Of a DNA stretch of 64,000 nucleotides, positions 1 through 9,815 are shown piece after piece. The notes below the pieces were generated by a model that was not told where the DNA came from, ran no database searches, and saw nothing but the letters and a program-made list of their open reading frames with translations. The DNA comes from Massilia sp. BSC265. GTDB lineage: Bacteria; Pseudomonadota; Gammaproteobacteria; Burkholderiales; Burkholderiaceae_D. The position numbers and the translations under genes are program-made. The DNA lies in the NCBI RefSeq assembly GCF_000740675.1, contig NZ_JPXI01000033.1, forward strand, positions 434,001-498,000. The letters are read 5' to 3'. Positions within the stretch are counted from its first letter, which is position 1, and every line of letters begins with the position of its first letter.

Positions 1-210
1 GCCTACCAGGCGGCGGCGCGCGCGCTTCTTCTCGGGCAGGATCGGATCGGCGCCGGTGCGGCCGCGAGCGCGGCTGGCGCCTTCGCCGGCGTGGGAAGCG
101 CGCTTGGCGCGGGCCTGCTGCCCGTAGGCGGCATCGTCGTCCTTGACGAAGTGGCCACTGTCCCGGACAGTGTCTTGCTTGTTTTTGCTACCGAACGAGA
201 ACAAGCCCAT
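1..210 (-). CDS. SPOR-domain (DedD-like) protein, N-terminal part
   Basis: The frame starts at ATG 210 and runs off the left edge of the window, so only the first 70 residues are visible. They begin MGLFSFGSKNK and become very basic (EKKRARRRLVG at the end), which is the cytoplasmic tail expected just before the single membrane helix of DedD-like proteins. The SPOR domain itself, which binds denuded septal peptidoglycan, would lie outside the window. It starts 12 nt after the folC stop on the same strand, and accD-folC-SPOR protein is the usual order in Burkholderiales, so cotranscription with folC is likely. The identification rests on the N-terminus plus synteny. Confidence 0.7.
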   Translation of the reverse strand, partial: MGLFSFGSKNKQDTVRDSGHFVKDDDAAYGQQARAKRASHAGEGASRARGRTGADPILPEKKRARRRLVG

Positions 211-222
211 GCGTATCTAGAA

Positions 223-1521
223 TCAGTGTAGTGAGTTTTTGCGGGCCGCCATGACGCCGGCGACCGTGTAGAACGAGCCAAAGACCACAATTCTATCATT
301 CTCCCCTGCGCGGCTCACGGCATTCGCATAGGCTTCGGCCGGCGTGGCGAAAGGCGTGACCGAAAAATCATCGGGCTTTGACCCGGCAGGCTTCAGGGCC
401 GCGAGCTTCTCGGCCAGCTGCTGCGGGTCGCTCGAGCGCGGCGACGGCAGCGCGGTGACGCACCAGTGGTCGACGATGCCGCGCAGCGGAGCGATCACGG
501 CCTCGATGTCCTTGTCTTCCATGATGCCGAACACCGCATAGGTAAAGCGGTGGAAGCCCATGTTGCCGAGGTTGTGCGCAAGGGCCGCCGCCGCATGCGG
601 ATTGTGGGCCACGTCCAGCACCTGGGTCGGACGGCCAGGCAGCACCTGGAAGCGTCCCGGCAGCTCGACCATGGCCAGGCCGGCGCGCACCTCCTGCGCA
701 CCGCAGGGCAGCTCCATGCGCAGCACCTCGAGCGCGGCCAGCGCGGCCGAGGCGTTGAGCAGCTGGTTGGCGCCGCGCAGGGCCGGATAGGCCAGCGAAT
801 TGCGGCGCTGGCCGCGGCCGCCGTAGCTCCACTGCTGCTGGTCGCCCTGGTAGTTGAAGTCGCGGCCCAGCAGCCACAGGTCGGCGCCGATGTCTTCGGC
901 ATGCTTGACCAGCGATTGCGGCGGCACCGGATCGCTGCAGATCGCGGCCTTACCCGGACGGAAGATGCCCGCTTTCTCGAAGCCGATCTCCTCGCGGGTG
1001 TCGCCCAGGTAGTCGGTGTGGTCGATGTCGACGCTGGTGACGATCGCCACGTCGGCGTCGACCACGTTGACGGCGTCCAGGCGTCCGCCCAGGCCGACCT
1101 CGAGGATCGCGACGTCCACGTTTGCCTGGGAGATCAGGTGCATGATCGCCAGCGTGGTGAATTCGAAGTAGGTCAGCGAGACCTCGCCGCGCACGCTTTC
1201 CACGGCATCGAAGCTGGCTACCAGCGCTTCATCGGAAGCCATCTCGCCATTGATGCGGGCGCGCTCGTTGAAGTCGAGGAAGTGGGGCTTGATGTACAGG
1301 CCCACGCGGTAGCCGGACTGCAGCAGCATGGCTTCCAGCATGGCGCAGGTCGAGCCCTTGCCGTTGGTGCCGGCTACCATGATCACAGGGCAGCCGAAGG
1401 CCAGCCCCATGCGTTCCTTGACGGCGCGGACACGGTCGAGCCCCATGTCGATGTGGGTTTCGGCATGGCGCGACTCGAGCAGCGCCAGCCAGTCGGGCAA
1501 GGTGGTCGGGAGAGTGGACAT
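223..1521 (-). CDS. folC: Bifunctional dihydrofolate/folylpolyglutamate synthase
   Basis: FolC adds glutamate to dihydropteroate, giving dihydrofolate, and extends the polyglutamate tail of folates in the cytoplasm, using ATP. The 432-residue length is normal for the family. A Mur-ligase type P-loop GTNGKGST lies at residues 51-58. The central ligase region has the VTSVDIDHTDYLG segment, and the C-terminal domain carries the DVAHNPHAA motif. The ATG at 1521 is the natural start, giving MSTLPTTLPDWLALLE. It follows accD by 68 nt on the same strand and precedes the SPOR gene by 12 nt, so it probably belongs to an accD-folC transcript. Confidence 0.97.
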   Translation of the reverse strand: MSTLPTTLPDWLALLESRHAETHIDMGLDRVRAVKERMGLAFGCPVIMVAGTNGKGSTCAMLEAMLLQSGYRVGLYIKPHFLDFNERARINGEMASDEALVASFDAVESVRGEVSLTYFEFTTLAIMHLISQANVDVAILEVGLGGRLDAVNVVDADVAIVTSVDIDHTDYLGDTREEIGFEKAGIFRPGKAAICSDPVPPQSLVKHAEDIGADLWLLGRDFNYQGDQQQWSYGGRGQRRNSLAYPALRGANQLLNASAALAALEVLRMELPCGAQEVRAGLAMVELPGRFQVLPGRPTQVLDVAHNPHAAAALAHNLGNMGFHRFTYAVFGIMEDKDIEAVIAPLRGIVDHWCVTALPSPRSSDPQQLAEKLAALKPAGSKPDDFSVTPFATPAEAYANAVSRAGENDRIVVFGSFYTVAGVMAARKNSLH

Positions 1522-1589
1522 TGGATGAACTTCGGTGATAGCGCGCGGGGCGCTGGTGCGGACGCGTGGACGCCCGCACCAGGAGTGGA

Positions 1590-2462
1590 TCAGGCCAGCG
1601 CGTCGGCGGCCTGGTTTTGCAGCAGTGCCAGCAGGCGGGCGATTTCCTCGCGCATCTTGCGGCGGTCGACGATCATGTCGACGGCGCCCTTCTGCACCAG
1701 GAACTCGGCGCGCTGGAAGCCTTCCGGCAGCTTTTCGCGCACGGTGTTCTCGATCACGCGCGGGCCGGCGAAGCCGATCAGGGCTTTCGGTTCGGCGATG
1801 ACGACGTCGCCCATGAAGGCGAACGAGGCCGAGACGCCGCCCATGGTCGGGTCGGTCAGCACGGAGATGAACGGCAGCTTCTTCTCCGACAGTTTGGTCA
1901 GCATGGCGGTGGTCTTGGCCATCTGCATCAGCGACAGCAGGCCTTCCTGCATGCGGGCGCCGCCGGTGGCGGTGATGCAGATGAAGGGCACCTTCTGCTC
2001 GAGCGCCACCTGGGCGCCGCGCACGAAGCGCTCGCCGACGACCGAGCCCATCGAGCCGCCCATGAATTCGAATTCGAAGCAGGCAACGACGACCGGCAGG
2101 CTCATGATCGAGCCGCCCTGTACGATCAGGGCATCGGTCTCGCCGGTGGCATCCATGGCCTGCTTGAGGCGGTCCGGATACTTCTTGCTGTCCTTGAACT
2201 TCAGGGTATCGACCGGCAGGGTTTCCTGGCCGATGTCATAGCGGCCGCCTTCGTCGAGCAGCGCATCGAGGCGCTCGCGGGCGCGAATGCGCATGTGATG
2301 GTCGCACTTGGGGCAAACATGCTGGTTCGATTCCAGGTCGGCGCGGTACAGGACCGACTCGCACGACGGGCACTTGACCCACAGCCCTTCGGGCATGGTC
2401 TTACTCTTGGCGGCATCGGAGCGCTGGATCCGTGGGGGCAGCAGTTTTTCTAGCCAACTCAT
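1590..2462 (-). CDS. accD: Acetyl-CoA carboxylase carboxyltransferase subunit beta
   Basis: AccD pairs with AccA to transfer the carboxyl group from carboxybiotin to acetyl-CoA, the first committed step of fatty acid synthesis. The start was set at ATG 2462 ([10 protein letters not shown]), because AAGGAGA lies just upstream and homologues begin there; an upstream in-frame codon at 2510 has no such support. The product is 290 aa. A four-cysteine zinc ribbon (C31, C34, C50, C53) is followed by a complete carboxyltransferase domain with GGARMQEG and the GPRVIENT region. A promoter at 2498-2526 and a terminator between trpA and accD suggest that it is expressed independently of the trp genes. 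Confidence 0.97.
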   Translation of the reverse strand: MSWLEKLLPPRIQRSDAAKSKTMPEGLWVKCPSCESVLYRADLESNQHVCPKCDHHMRIRARERLDALLDEGGRYDIGQETLPVDTLKFKDSKKYPDRLKQAMDATGETDALIVQGGSIMSLPVVVACFEFEFMGGSMGSVVGERFVRGAQVALEQKVPFICITATGGARMQEGLLSLMQMAKTTAMLTKLSEKKLPFISVLTDPTMGGVSASFAFMGDVVIAEPKALIGFAGPRVIENTVREKLPEGFQRAEFLVQKGAVDMIVDRRKMREEIARLLALLQNQAADALA

Positions 2463-2497
2463 CTTTTCTCCTTGCGGCAAGTCTTCGAAGTGGCGGT

Positions 2498-2526
2498 AGT
2501 GTAGCCGCAAGCGCCCCGCTTGTCGA
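2498..2526 (-). promoter_or_regulatory. Predicted sigma70 promoter of accD-folC
   Basis: On the minus strand a -35-like TCGACA (2521-2526) is separated by 17 nt from a -10-like TACACT (2498-2503). Transcription would start near 2491, leaving a leader of about 29 nt before the accD ATG. It lies downstream of the trpA-side terminator, which fits an independent transcription unit. Predicted by eye only. Confidence 0.45.
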
Positions 2527-2563
2527 ATGCTGTCGCCCGGCTAATTAGCAATCCGACATCTTT

Positions 2564-2590
2564 AAAAAAAAGGACGCCGCGATGGCGTCC
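2564..2590 (-). terminator. Rho-independent terminator after trpA
   Basis: On the minus strand a 7-bp stem, GGACGCC pairing with GGCGTCC around a 5-nt loop, is followed by a run of eight T residues. It lies about 210 nt past the trpA stop and separates the trp segment from accD. Confidence 0.8.
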
Positions 2591-2802
2591 CTGTGTCACG
2601 AACAGCATGATGGGCAGTGACATGACTGTGTACAGCACGGCCAGGACCTTGGCAGACTGGCCGACCGATACGTTGACAATATGTATTTTCATCGTAGGAT
2701 CCAAAGAATCGTTTATAGGAACAACGAATCCAATGTACCTCGATGACCTCCAGCACAAGACGTGCCGGCACAAGCCGCGTCTTGCGTGAAGGCAATCTTC
2801 GT

Positions 2803-3600
2803 TCAGGCGTCCAGGGCGCTGCGGATACCGGAGGTAAAAGTGCGCACCGCTTCCACGGCCCGCTCCTTCGGCACCGACTCCAGTTCCTGGATGATGCGGC
2901 TGCCGATCACGACCGCGTCCGCCACTTCCGCCACCGCACGCGCGGTGGCGCCGTCGCGGATGCCGAAGCCGACGCCGATCGGAAGTTTGACGTGCTCGCG
3001 GATCGCGCTCACGCGCCGTGCGACGTCTTGCGTGTCGATGCTGCCGGCGCCCGTCACTCCTTTCAGCGAGACGTAGTAGCTGAAGCCGCTGCCGTACTGC
3101 GCCACCTGCTGCACGCGTTTGGTGGTCGAGGTCGGGGCCAGCAGGAAGATCAGGTCGAGCTCGTTGGCGCGCATGGCTTCCGCGAAGGCCGCGCACTCTT
3201 CCGGCGGATAGTCGACCACGATCGCGCCGTCGGCGCCCGCTTCCTTCGCGCAGCGAATGAAGCTGTCGGGGCCGATGCGCTCGATCGGGTTGGCGTAGCC
3301 CATCAGGACCACCGGCGTCGTGGTGTTCGTCTCGCGGAATTCACGGACGAACCCGAAGACGTCCTTCAGGCCGATGTTGAACCTGAGCGCGCGCTCGCAG
3401 GCGCGCTGGATGACCGGGCCTTCGGCCATCGGGTCGGAAAACGGGACACCCAGTTCCAGGACGTCGGCGCCGCCCTCCACCAGGGCGTGCATCAGGGGCA
3501 CCGTCAGTTCGGGCCCGGGGTCGCCGGCGGTGATGAAGGTGACGAGGCCGGTCTTGTTCTGCGCCTTCAAGGACGCAAAGGTCGATGCGATACGGGACAT
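2803..3600 (-). CDS. trpA: Tryptophan synthase alpha chain
   Basis: TrpA cleaves indole-3-glycerol phosphate to indole and glyceraldehyde 3-phosphate and channels indole to TrpB. The start was set at ATG 3600 ([12 protein letters not shown]), giving 265 aa, the normal family length; upstream in-frame sequence is the trpB antisense region. The TIM-barrel signature is clear, with TAGDP at 25-29 and E49 in [11 protein letters not shown]. Ungapped alignment with the Salmonella enzyme puts a glutamate (codon GAA) at position 60, where the second catalytic residue is normally aspartate (SDPMAEG rather than SDPLADG). It lies 46 nt downstream of trpB on the same strand and is the last gene before a terminator. 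Confidence 0.96.
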   Translation of the reverse strand: MSRIASTFASLKAQNKTGLVTFITAGDPGPELTVPLMHALVEGGADVLELGVPFSDPMAEGPVIQRACERALRFNIGLKDVFGFVREFRETNTTTPVVLMGYANPIERIGPDSFIRCAKEAGADGAIVVDYPPEECAAFAEAMRANELDLIFLLAPTSTTKRVQQVAQYGSGFSYYVSLKGVTGAGSIDTQDVARRVSAIREHVKLPIGVGFGIRDGATARAVAEVADAVVIGSRIIQELESVPKERAVEAVRTFTSGIRSALDA

Positions 3601-3646
3601 GCTGTTCTTTCTATGAGAATGTACGGATGGATGAGCAAAAGATGGG

Positions 3647-4888
3647 TCAGCTGAAATCCAGCCCCATCCTCTGCGCCACCGTGTGCATGTCCTTGTCGCC
3701 GCGGCCCGACAGGTTGACCAGGATGAGCTTGTCCTTGCCCAGGGTCGGCGCCAGCTTGGTCGCGTAGGCGATCGCGTGCGACGACTCCAGCGCCGGGATG
3801 ATGCCTTCGATGCGGCAGCAGTCGTGGAAGGCGCCGAGGGCTTCCTCGTCCGTGATCGACACATACTCGGCGCGCTTGATGTCCTTCAGCCAGGCGTGTT
3901 CCGGCCCCACGCCCGGATAATCCAGGCCGGCCGACACCGAGTGCGTCTCGATGATCTGCCCGTTCTCATCCTGCAGCAGATAGGTGCGGTTGCCGTGCAG
4001 GACGCCCGGGATGCCGGCATTCAAGGACGCCGCATGCTTGCCCGTCTCCAGCCCCTCGCCCGCCGGCTCCACGCCGACCAGCTTCACGCCCGGCTCGTCG
4101 ATGTAGGGATAGAAAATGCCCATCGCATTGGAACCGCCGCCGACGCAGGCCAGCACGTAGTCCGGCTGGCGGCCGGTCATGGCCGGCATCTGCACGCGGC
4201 ACTCCTCGCCGATCACGGACTGGAAGTCGCGCACCATCATCGGATACGGGTGCGGTCCCGCCACGGTACCGATGATGTAGAAGGTGTTCTCGATGTTGGT
4301 GACCCAGTCGCGCATCGCTTCGTTGAGCGCGTCCTTCAGGGTCTTGGAGCCCGATTCCACCGGCACGACGGTCGCGCCCAGCAACTTCATGCGGTAGACG
4401 TTCTGGGCCTGGCGCTTGACGTCCTCGCTGCCCATGTAGACCACGCACTCCATGCCGAAACGCGCGCAAATGGTGGCGGTGGCCACGCCGTGCTGGCCAG
4501 CGCCGGTCTCGGCGATGATGCGCTTCTTGCCCATGCGGCGCGCCAGCAGCGCCTGGCCGATCACGTTGTTGATCTTGTGCGCGCCGGTGTGGTTCAGGTC
4601 TTCGCGCTTGAGGAAGATCTGGGCGCCCCCCAGCTGCTCGGACCAGCGCCGCGCGTGGTACACCGGCGACGGACGGCCGACGAAATGGGCCAGCTCGTAG
4701 CGGAATTCTTCGAGGAATTCGGGGTCGGTGGAGAAGCGCGCATAGGCCTCGTTCAGCTCGGCCAGCGCGTGCGACAGGGTTTCGGCGACGAAGCTGCCGC
4801 CGTAGGGACCGAAGTGCCCGCTCTGGTCAGGCAGTTGGTAGTCAGGGGTCTGGAACAGCGGAGTATTTCCGCTAGGACGATCTTTCAT
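3647..4888 (-). CDS. trpB: Tryptophan synthase beta chain
   Basis: TrpB is the PLP enzyme that condenses indole with serine to make tryptophan, in an alpha2-beta2 complex with TrpA. The start at ATG 4888 gives [13 protein letters not shown] and 413 residues, typical for the slightly N-extended betaproteobacterial form. The PLP lysine is K105 in HTGAHKINN. The phosphate-binding loop GGGSNAMG and the GPEHAWLKD and SGRGDKD segments are all present. Its start overlaps the 3' end of trpF by 17 nt, indicating translational coupling. Confidence 0.97.
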   Translation of the reverse strand: MKDRPSGNTPLFQTPDYQLPDQSGHFGPYGGSFVAETLSHALAELNEAYARFSTDPEFLEEFRYELAHFVGRPSPVYHARRWSEQLGGAQIFLKREDLNHTGAHKINNVIGQALLARRMGKKRIIAETGAGQHGVATATICARFGMECVVYMGSEDVKRQAQNVYRMKLLGATVVPVESGSKTLKDALNEAMRDWVTNIENTFYIIGTVAGPHPYPMMVRDFQSVIGEECRVQMPAMTGRQPDYVLACVGGGSNAMGIFYPYIDEPGVKLVGVEPAGEGLETGKHAASLNAGIPGVLHGNRTYLLQDENGQIIETHSVSAGLDYPGVGPEHAWLKDIKRAEYVSITDEEALGAFHDCCRIEGIIPALESSHAIAYATKLAPTLGKDKLILVNLSGRGDKDMHTVAQRMGLDFS

Positions 4889-5564
4889 GATGGTTCTCAC
4901 TCGTAATGATGGCGCCGGCGGCCCGCACGGCCTTGATGAAGTCGGCAATCATGCGGGCATCCTTGATGCCCTTCCGTGCTTCGACGCCACTGCTGACGTC
5001 GACCGCGAAGGGACGAACACGTACGATCGCGTCAGTCGCGTTTTGTACGTTCAAGCCACCACTCAAAACGACCCGAGGCGCGAGCTCTTTTGGGACGAGA
5101 GACCAATCGAAGACCTTTCCTGCGCCGCCGTAGGCGTCCACCCAGGTATCCAGCAACAGGCCGGAGAACCAGGGACTGGCGGCGCGGTATATACGCTCAT
5201 ATTCTAGCAGTTCATCCGGGCTTGTGTCCGGCCTGACGCGGAAGGCCCGCACGAAGGGACGCTGCACGGCTGCAGCCAGCTCCGCGCACGCTTCAGGCGT
5301 TTCATCGCCGTGGAACTGGATCAGCGACAGCGGCGCCCTGGCCGCCACCGCCCTCAGCTCTTCCACGCTGGCATTGACGAACAGCGCCACGGCGCTGACG
5401 TAGGGCGGCAGCGCCGTGCACAGCTCGGCAGCCTGCTCGGGCGTGACATAGCGCGGGCTTTTCGAATAGAAAACGAATCCCAGCGCGTCGGCGCCGGAAT
5501 CAACGGCCGCGCGCAGGTCTTCCTCGCGCGTGATGCCGCAAATCTTGATACGGGTGCGTTGCAT
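4872..5564 (-). CDS. trpF: Phosphoribosylanthranilate isomerase
   Basis: TrpF converts N-(5-phosphoribosyl)anthranilate to CdRP by an Amadori rearrangement in tryptophan synthesis. Two ATGs are possible, at 5570 and 5564. GGGA abuts the first but sits 6 nt before the second, so 5564 ([10 protein letters not shown]) is preferred, giving 230 aa. The catalytic cysteine in KICG (C9) and the aspartate in LLLDTWVD are present, as is the phosphate-binding LSGGL near the C-terminus. It lies 20 nt downstream of truA and overlaps trpB by 17 nt. Confidence 0.95.
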   Translation of the reverse strand: MQRTRIKICGITREEDLRAAVDSGADALGFVFYSKSPRYVTPEQAAELCTALPPYVSAVALFVNASVEELRAVAARAPLSLIQFHGDETPEACAELAAAVQRPFVRAFRVRPDTSPDELLEYERIYRAASPWFSGLLLDTWVDAYGGAGKVFDWSLVPKELAPRVVLSGGLNVQNATDAIVRVRPFAVDVSSGVEARKGIKDARMIADFIKAVRAAGAIITSENHHERSS

Positions 5565-5584
5565 AGTCATTCCCAAGTAGCGGC

Positions 5585-6385
5585 TTACAGCCACGGCAGC
5601 GGATGCGCAGGCTCCTGCGGCAATCCCCACTTGGGATCGTAATCGATTTTGGCCAGGTACAGGCCATCGGGCATGAAGGTGGGCGCGGCAACGTCGCGCG
5701 AGCGGCTCTCCAGCACTTCCTTCATCCAGGCCGGCTCGTTGCGGCCCGTGCCCACATAGATGAGCGAGCCGACGATATTGCGCACCATGTGATGCAGGAA
5801 GGCGCTGGCCCGCACCGTGAACACGAGCACGTCGCCGTAGCGCTCGATGCTCACCTCGTGCATCTGCTTCACCGGCGAATTGGCCTGGCAGCCCGAGGCC
5901 CGGAAGGCCGAGAAATCGTGCTCGCCGATCAGGTACCGGCCAGCTTCAACCATGCGCTCCACGTCCAGCGGACGGAACACCCACCCTGCCCGGCCGGCCA
6001 GCAGCGCCGACGGGTTCGGGTGGTTGTAGAGCACGTAGTGATAGGTGCGCGAGCGCGCCGAGAAGCGCGCGTGGAATTCGTTGCCGTCGGGGTCGGGCGC
6101 CACCTCGTGCGCCCAGCGCACCACGATCGAGTCGGGCAGGAAGGCGTTCACGCCGCGCACCCAGCTCTGCATGGCGCGGTCGAGCTCCGTGTCGAAGTGG
6201 ACCACCTGCTCGATGCCGTGCACGCCGGCATCGGTGCGGCCGGCGCAGGTGGTGCCAAGCGGCGTGCAGGCGAACTTCTCGAGGGCGATCTCGAGCTGGT
6301 CCTGGACCGTGTTGCGTGCCGGCTGCTTCTGGTAGCCGTTCCAGGTGGTGCCTACATACTGGACACCCAGTGCGATGCGCCTCAC
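5585..6385 (-). CDS. truA: tRNA pseudouridine(38-40) synthase TruA
   Basis: TruA isomerises uridines 38-40 in the anticodon arm of many tRNAs. The 266-residue protein has the catalytic aspartate D52 in AGRTDAGVH and the usual [14 protein letters not shown] and [13 protein letters not shown] segments. The start codon is GTG at 6385; the codons that follow (AGG CGC ATC) match the conserved RRIALGVQY start, and GTGA overlaps the fimV stop by 4 nt. Sitting between fimV and trpF is its normal place in Burkholderiales and couples its translation to fimV. Confidence 0.96.
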   Translation of the reverse strand: MRRIALGVQYVGTTWNGYQKQPARNTVQDQLEIALEKFACTPLGTTCAGRTDAGVHGIEQVVHFDTELDRAMQSWVRGVNAFLPDSIVVRWAHEVAPDPDGNEFHARFSARSRTYHYVLYNHPNPSALLAGRAGWVFRPLDVERMVEAGRYLIGEHDFSAFRASGCQANSPVKQMHEVSIERYGDVLVFTVRASAFLHHMVRNIVGSLIYVGTGRNEPAWMKEVLESRSRDVAAPTFMPDGLYLAKIDYDPKWGLPQEPAHPLPWL

Positions 6386-9300
6386 GCGAGCAGGGAGCGC
6401 ATTGCGCTGGCCTTGCTCACCTGTTCGCTGCTGCCACCCTTGATGACTTCATCGAGCAGCTCGCGCGCACCTTCCTTGTCGCCGATTTCCTGGTAGGCGA
6501 TCGCGAGATCGAGCTTGGTTTCCATTTCCATGTATTCCGGCGACATCGCTGCCGGCGCGAGCGCCTCGCCGGGCACCGGCAGGTCGGCGTTCGCGACCGC
6601 AGGCTGCTCGAAGGACGGCAGGTCGAGGTCGATGTCGGCCAGGTCGAAGTTCGGCTCCACCGGTGCCGCGGCAGGCGCGGCGGCAGTCGGCGCAATCGCC
6701 GGGACCTCGTCCAGCGCGAACGGGTCGTCGCCAGTGGACGGGATGTCGAAGGGCATCGCTTCGCTGTCCGCCGGGCTGGCTGCTTCCTGCGGCGCGTCGA
6801 ATTCGAAGGGCTCGACCGGTGCCGGGGTCAGGGTTGGCGCAGCGGCCTGTTCGGCCGGGCTGCCGAAGTCCATGGTGTCGAGGTCGAACAGCGGGTCGTC
6901 CGTGCCGAGCGACACGGCCGACACCGGTGCGGCGATGGCCGGCACCTCGTCGCGGAACGGGGTGGCGTCGGCCACGGCAGCAGGCGCCGCCGGGGTGGGC
7001 GGCAGGCCGAAGTCCATGGTGTCGAGGTCGAACAGCGGGTCCGCTTCGGCGCCCGCAGCCGAGGAGGCGGCCGTCGCGGCAAGCGCAGGCACCTCGTCTT
7101 CCGCCACCGCGGGCAGCGGCGGCAGGTCGAATTCGGCGGCCAGCCCGGCCATGTCCACGTCCGATCCCGGCACAGCCGCTGCCGCCTCGGGCTGCGCGGC
7201 GGTTTCCGGCTCGCCGAAGCTCATGTCGAAGGCCAGGTCGAAGGGCTCCTCGCCGGCGGGCGCAGGGGCCGCGGTGACGTCGGCCGGAGGCTCGGTGATC
7301 GACGAATCATCGAGCGGGTCCAGTGCGAAGTCGAGGTCCGGCACGGCGGTTTCATCCAGGGCGGCATCATGGCCGGGGCCGGCCATGGCGATCGGTTCGG
7401 TGCTGGCGACCGGCTCGAAGGTCAGGCCGCCAAGGTCGAAGTCGAGCGAGTTGGCATCAAGGCGCTGCTCGGCTGCCGCAGTAGCGTCGGCCACCGGCAC
7501 GGCGGTCGTGTCCTGCTGTTCGTCGTGGTCCATCGCGGCATAGGCCGCGCCTGCGCCGAGCGCTGCCGCAGTTGCCGGTGCCGAAGCGCCGCGGAACGAC
7601 GCTTCGAGCTGCTGCGACAGCAGCGACTGCTGGTCGCGCTCCTGCGGGCTCGGGGCCGGCGTGACCGGCGCGGCGCCGGTGGCGCTGGCATACAAGGGAT
7701 TGCTCGGGTCGATGCTCAGGCCGAGCGCGGCGGCCTGTGCCCACTCGTCGCCGTGGCCGCGCGTCAGGCTGTACAGCTCGCTGGCCTGGGTCTCGAAGGC
7801 ACGCAGGTCCTTGCGGGCCGCGTAGATCTCGAGCAGCTTCAGGCGCACCGCATGGCGCTCCGGATGGGTGCGCAGCGCTTCCTTCAGGATCTCTTCGGCC
7901 TGGGCATCGCGGCCGTAGGCGATATAGACGTCGGCTTCCGCGACCGGATCGACTTCATTGGTGTCGAGCTGCGAAGCCGAGGGAGCGAAGCTGGAATTGA
8001 ATACGCTGTTGCTGGTGTCGACGCTCTGGCCGCCCGCTTCCGCGAACAGCGAATGCGCGGCCTGGGTCGGCACGCCCAGCACCGAGGGTTCGGCGACGAC
8101 GGCCTTGGCGCCGTCCCCCTTCTTCCTGCGGCGCTGCGAGATGCCCAGCGCGCCCAGCAGCAGGATGGCGGCGCCGGCGGCAAGGTAGTTGATGTTGTCC
8201 ATCAGCGTGTCGGCGAAGCTCTTCTCCACGAGCTTGGGCTCGGCCGGCGTGACCGGGTCGGCCTTCGGGACCGGCTTGGCTGCCGGAGCCGCGGACGCGC
8301 CGGCGGCAACGCCGGCTGCGGCACCTGCGACGCCCGCCGCGGCGGCATTCTGCACCTCGCTGCCGGAACGGCTCTTCACCGTCATCAGCTGTTCGAGCTC
8401 ATTGACGTTCTTCTCGAGTTCCTTCACGCGGGCCTGGGCCTGCTCCAGCTCGCGCTCGCGCGCAATGGTGTCTTCGGCACTTGCCTTATTACCATCGCCC
8501 TGCGCGCCAGCCGCCGCCTGGATGGCTTTCGACAGGCGCAGCTGGTCCTGCGATTCGTTGGCCGCGGTCGGGCGTTCCTCGACCTTGGCAGTGATTCTGC
8601 CGGCCGCGCTCTGGCCGGCCTGCGGGGTACGCTGCGGGGCGGCATTGGCGACCTGCCCTGCCAGCTTGTTGCGGTAGGCATTGAAGTCGGCCGCGTGCGC
8701 AACCACGATGCCGCGCGCCTCGGCGTCGCCGGTGCCACGCATGGCACTCGAATCGGGCACCGACAGGATCTGGCCCGACTTCAAGCGATTCATGTTGTTG
8801 CCGATGAAGGCGTCCGGGTTGGCGCGGTACAAGGCCACCAGCATCATGTCGAGCGAGATGTCCGCGGGCTTGAGTTTGGCGGCGATCTTGCCCAGGGTGT
8901 CGCCCTGGCGCACGCGGTAGCTGGACGGGGTATCGATCGCGGCGGCGGGCGCGGGCGCAGCGGCGCGCGGCGCCGGAGCCTGCTGCGGCTGTTGCGCCGC
9001 CGGCGCTGCCGGCTGTGGTGCAAGCGGGCGCGACTGTGCAGCCGGAGCAGCCGCCTGGGCCGCTGCCGGACGCGTCTCGGCCGCCACCTGGGCCGGCTGG
9101 GTGTTGCGCAGTTCGGCCGGATCGAGCAGGAAGGTGTACTCGCGTACCAGGCGGCCGTTATTCCACGACAGCTCGAGGAGCATGTCCACGAAGGGCTCGT
9201 TCAGCGGCTGGGTCGAGGTGACGCGGATGAACTGGCGCCCCGCGCGCTGCTCGACATTGAAGCGCAGCGACAGCAGGGCCGGGTTGAATTCGATGTTGGC

Positions 9301-9534
9301 CGCACGGAAGGCTTCAGGCGAGGCCAGTTTCACTGCCATGTTCGATGCATCTTCGCCGGCGGTCGTCGTCAGTTCGATTTCGGCACGCAGCGGCTGGCCG
9401 AGCGCCGACAGCACCGTCAGTTTCCCGAGGCCGGCAGCTTGGGCAGCGGGCGACAGGAGCACGGCGCTGGCGACGGCTGCGGTGACTGCTTTCAGCGCAA
9501 ACGCCATAAGCGGAGGACGGTGTTGAAAATGCAT
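6382..9534 (-). CDS. fimV: FimV/HubP polar landmark protein
   Basis: FimV is a large inner-membrane protein with a periplasmic peptidoglycan-binding part. In relatives it organises the cell pole, type IV pili and polar flagella or chemotaxis. From the chosen ATG 9534 (MHFQHRPPL) it has 1050 residues: a signal peptide to about residue 33, the FimV N-terminal domain ([20 protein letters not shown]), a Pro/Ala linker, a LysM module ([13 protein letters not shown]), a coiled coil, one membrane helix ([14 protein letters not shown]), a long acidic Ala/Pro-rich cytoplasmic part with repeats, and the C-terminal TPR-like FimV tail. The start is uncertain: no strong ribosome site is seen, and 9507 is an alternative. 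The acidic region contains a duplicated [12 protein letters not shown] block. Confidence 0.93.
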   Translation of the reverse strand: MHFQHRPPLMAFALKAVTAAVASAVLLSPAAQAAGLGKLTVLSALGQPLRAEIELTTTAGEDASNMAVKLASPEAFRAANIEFNPALLSLRFNVEQRAGRQFIRVTSTQPLNEPFVDMLLELSWNNGRLVREYTFLLDPAELRNTQPAQVAAETRPAAAQAAAPAAQSRPLAPQPAAPAAQQPQQAPAPRAAAPAPAAAIDTPSSYRVRQGDTLGKIAAKLKPADISLDMMLVALYRANPDAFIGNNMNRLKSGQILSVPDSSAMRGTGDAEARGIVVAHAADFNAYRNKLAGQVANAAPQRTPQAGQSAAGRITAKVEERPTAANESQDQLRLSKAIQAAAGAQGDGNKASAEDTIARERELEQAQARVKELEKNVNELEQLMTVKSRSGSEVQNAAAAGVAGAAAGVAAGASAAPAAKPVPKADPVTPAEPKLVEKSFADTLMDNINYLAAGAAILLLGALGISQRRRKKGDGAKAVVAEPSVLGVPTQAAHSLFAEAGGQSVDTSNSVFNSSFAPSASQLDTNEVDPVAEADVYIAYGRDAQAEEILKEALRTHPERHAVRLKLLEIYAARKDLRAFETQASELYSLTRGHGDEWAQAAALGLSIDPSNPLYASATGAAPVTPAPSPQERDQQSLLSQQLEASFRGASAPATAAALGAGAAYAAMDHDEQQDTTAVPVADATAAAEQRLDANSLDFDLGGLTFEPVASTEPIAMAGPGHDAALDETAVPDLDFALDPLDDSSITEPPADVTAAPAPAGEEPFDLAFDMSFGEPETAAQPEAAAAVPGSDVDMAGLAAEFDLPPLPAVAEDEVPALAATAASSAAGAEADPLFDLDTMDFGLPPTPAAPAAVADATPFRDEVPAIAAPVSAVSLGTDDPLFDLDTMDFGSPAEQAAAPTLTPAPVEPFEFDAPQEAASPADSEAMPFDIPSTGDDPFALDEVPAIAPTAAAPAAAPVEPNFDLADIDLDLPSFEQPAVANADLPVPGEALAPAAMSPEYMEMETKLDLAIAYQEIGDKEGARELLDEVIKGGSSEQVSKASAMRSLLA
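6863..7041. repeat. 35-bp direct repeat within fimV
   Basis: Bases 6863-6897 and 7007-7041 are identical over 35 nt, 144 nt apart (48 codons, in frame). Each encodes the block [12 protein letters not shown] in the acidic cytoplasmic region of FimV. Identity at DNA level, including third codon positions, points to recent duplication or conversion and makes the 144-bp unit a likely site of in-frame length change. Confidence 0.85.
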
Positions 9535-9815
9535 AATGGGCAATGGATGGTTAAACCTAAGGAAGTTGGCCAGAGGAAAGACAATTCCCGGGAGTCTCAA
9601 CATATCATCATGCTCTGGAGCATGCAAGCTCCCCGCGCACAAGGATGGCGCGGCGACAGAGGATGTGTGGCCAGAATGACCGATGCGGAGTGAAATTGAT
9701 AGCGTTTGATTACAAGCGCTTGGCAATTTTATAGTGGTCGTGGCAAGGCTGGCAACACGGTGCGGCGACTGAATCGCCCGCGGGAGGACGGCATGGCCGA
9801 CCTCCCTGCAAGGAC

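Larger units (their letters stand above)
2459..2692 (-). pseudogene. Possible decayed small membrane-protein gene
   Basis: A 77-codon frame starts at ATG 2692 and stops with TGA overlapping the accD ATG (ATGA). The first 31 residues look like real protein: a short polar start followed by VGQSAKVLAVLYTVMSLPIM and a hydrophobic run, reminiscent of small integral membrane proteins found in Oxalobacteraceae. After that the frame runs through a rho-independent terminator (2564-2590) and the accD promoter and becomes Arg/Lys-rich. The simplest reading is a truncated remnant whose 3' part is lost. The family resemblance is from memory and uncertain, and the whole frame could be chance. Confidence 0.3.

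Noticed and set aside
466..2241. Long open frame antisense to folC and accD
   Set aside because: Both minus-strand genes are clearly real; the antisense frame is low-complexity and typical of high-GC codon bias.
6316..9693. 1125-codon open frame antisense to fimV
   Set aside because: Arg/Gly/His-rich shadow of fimV third-position GC bias, without any recognisable domain.
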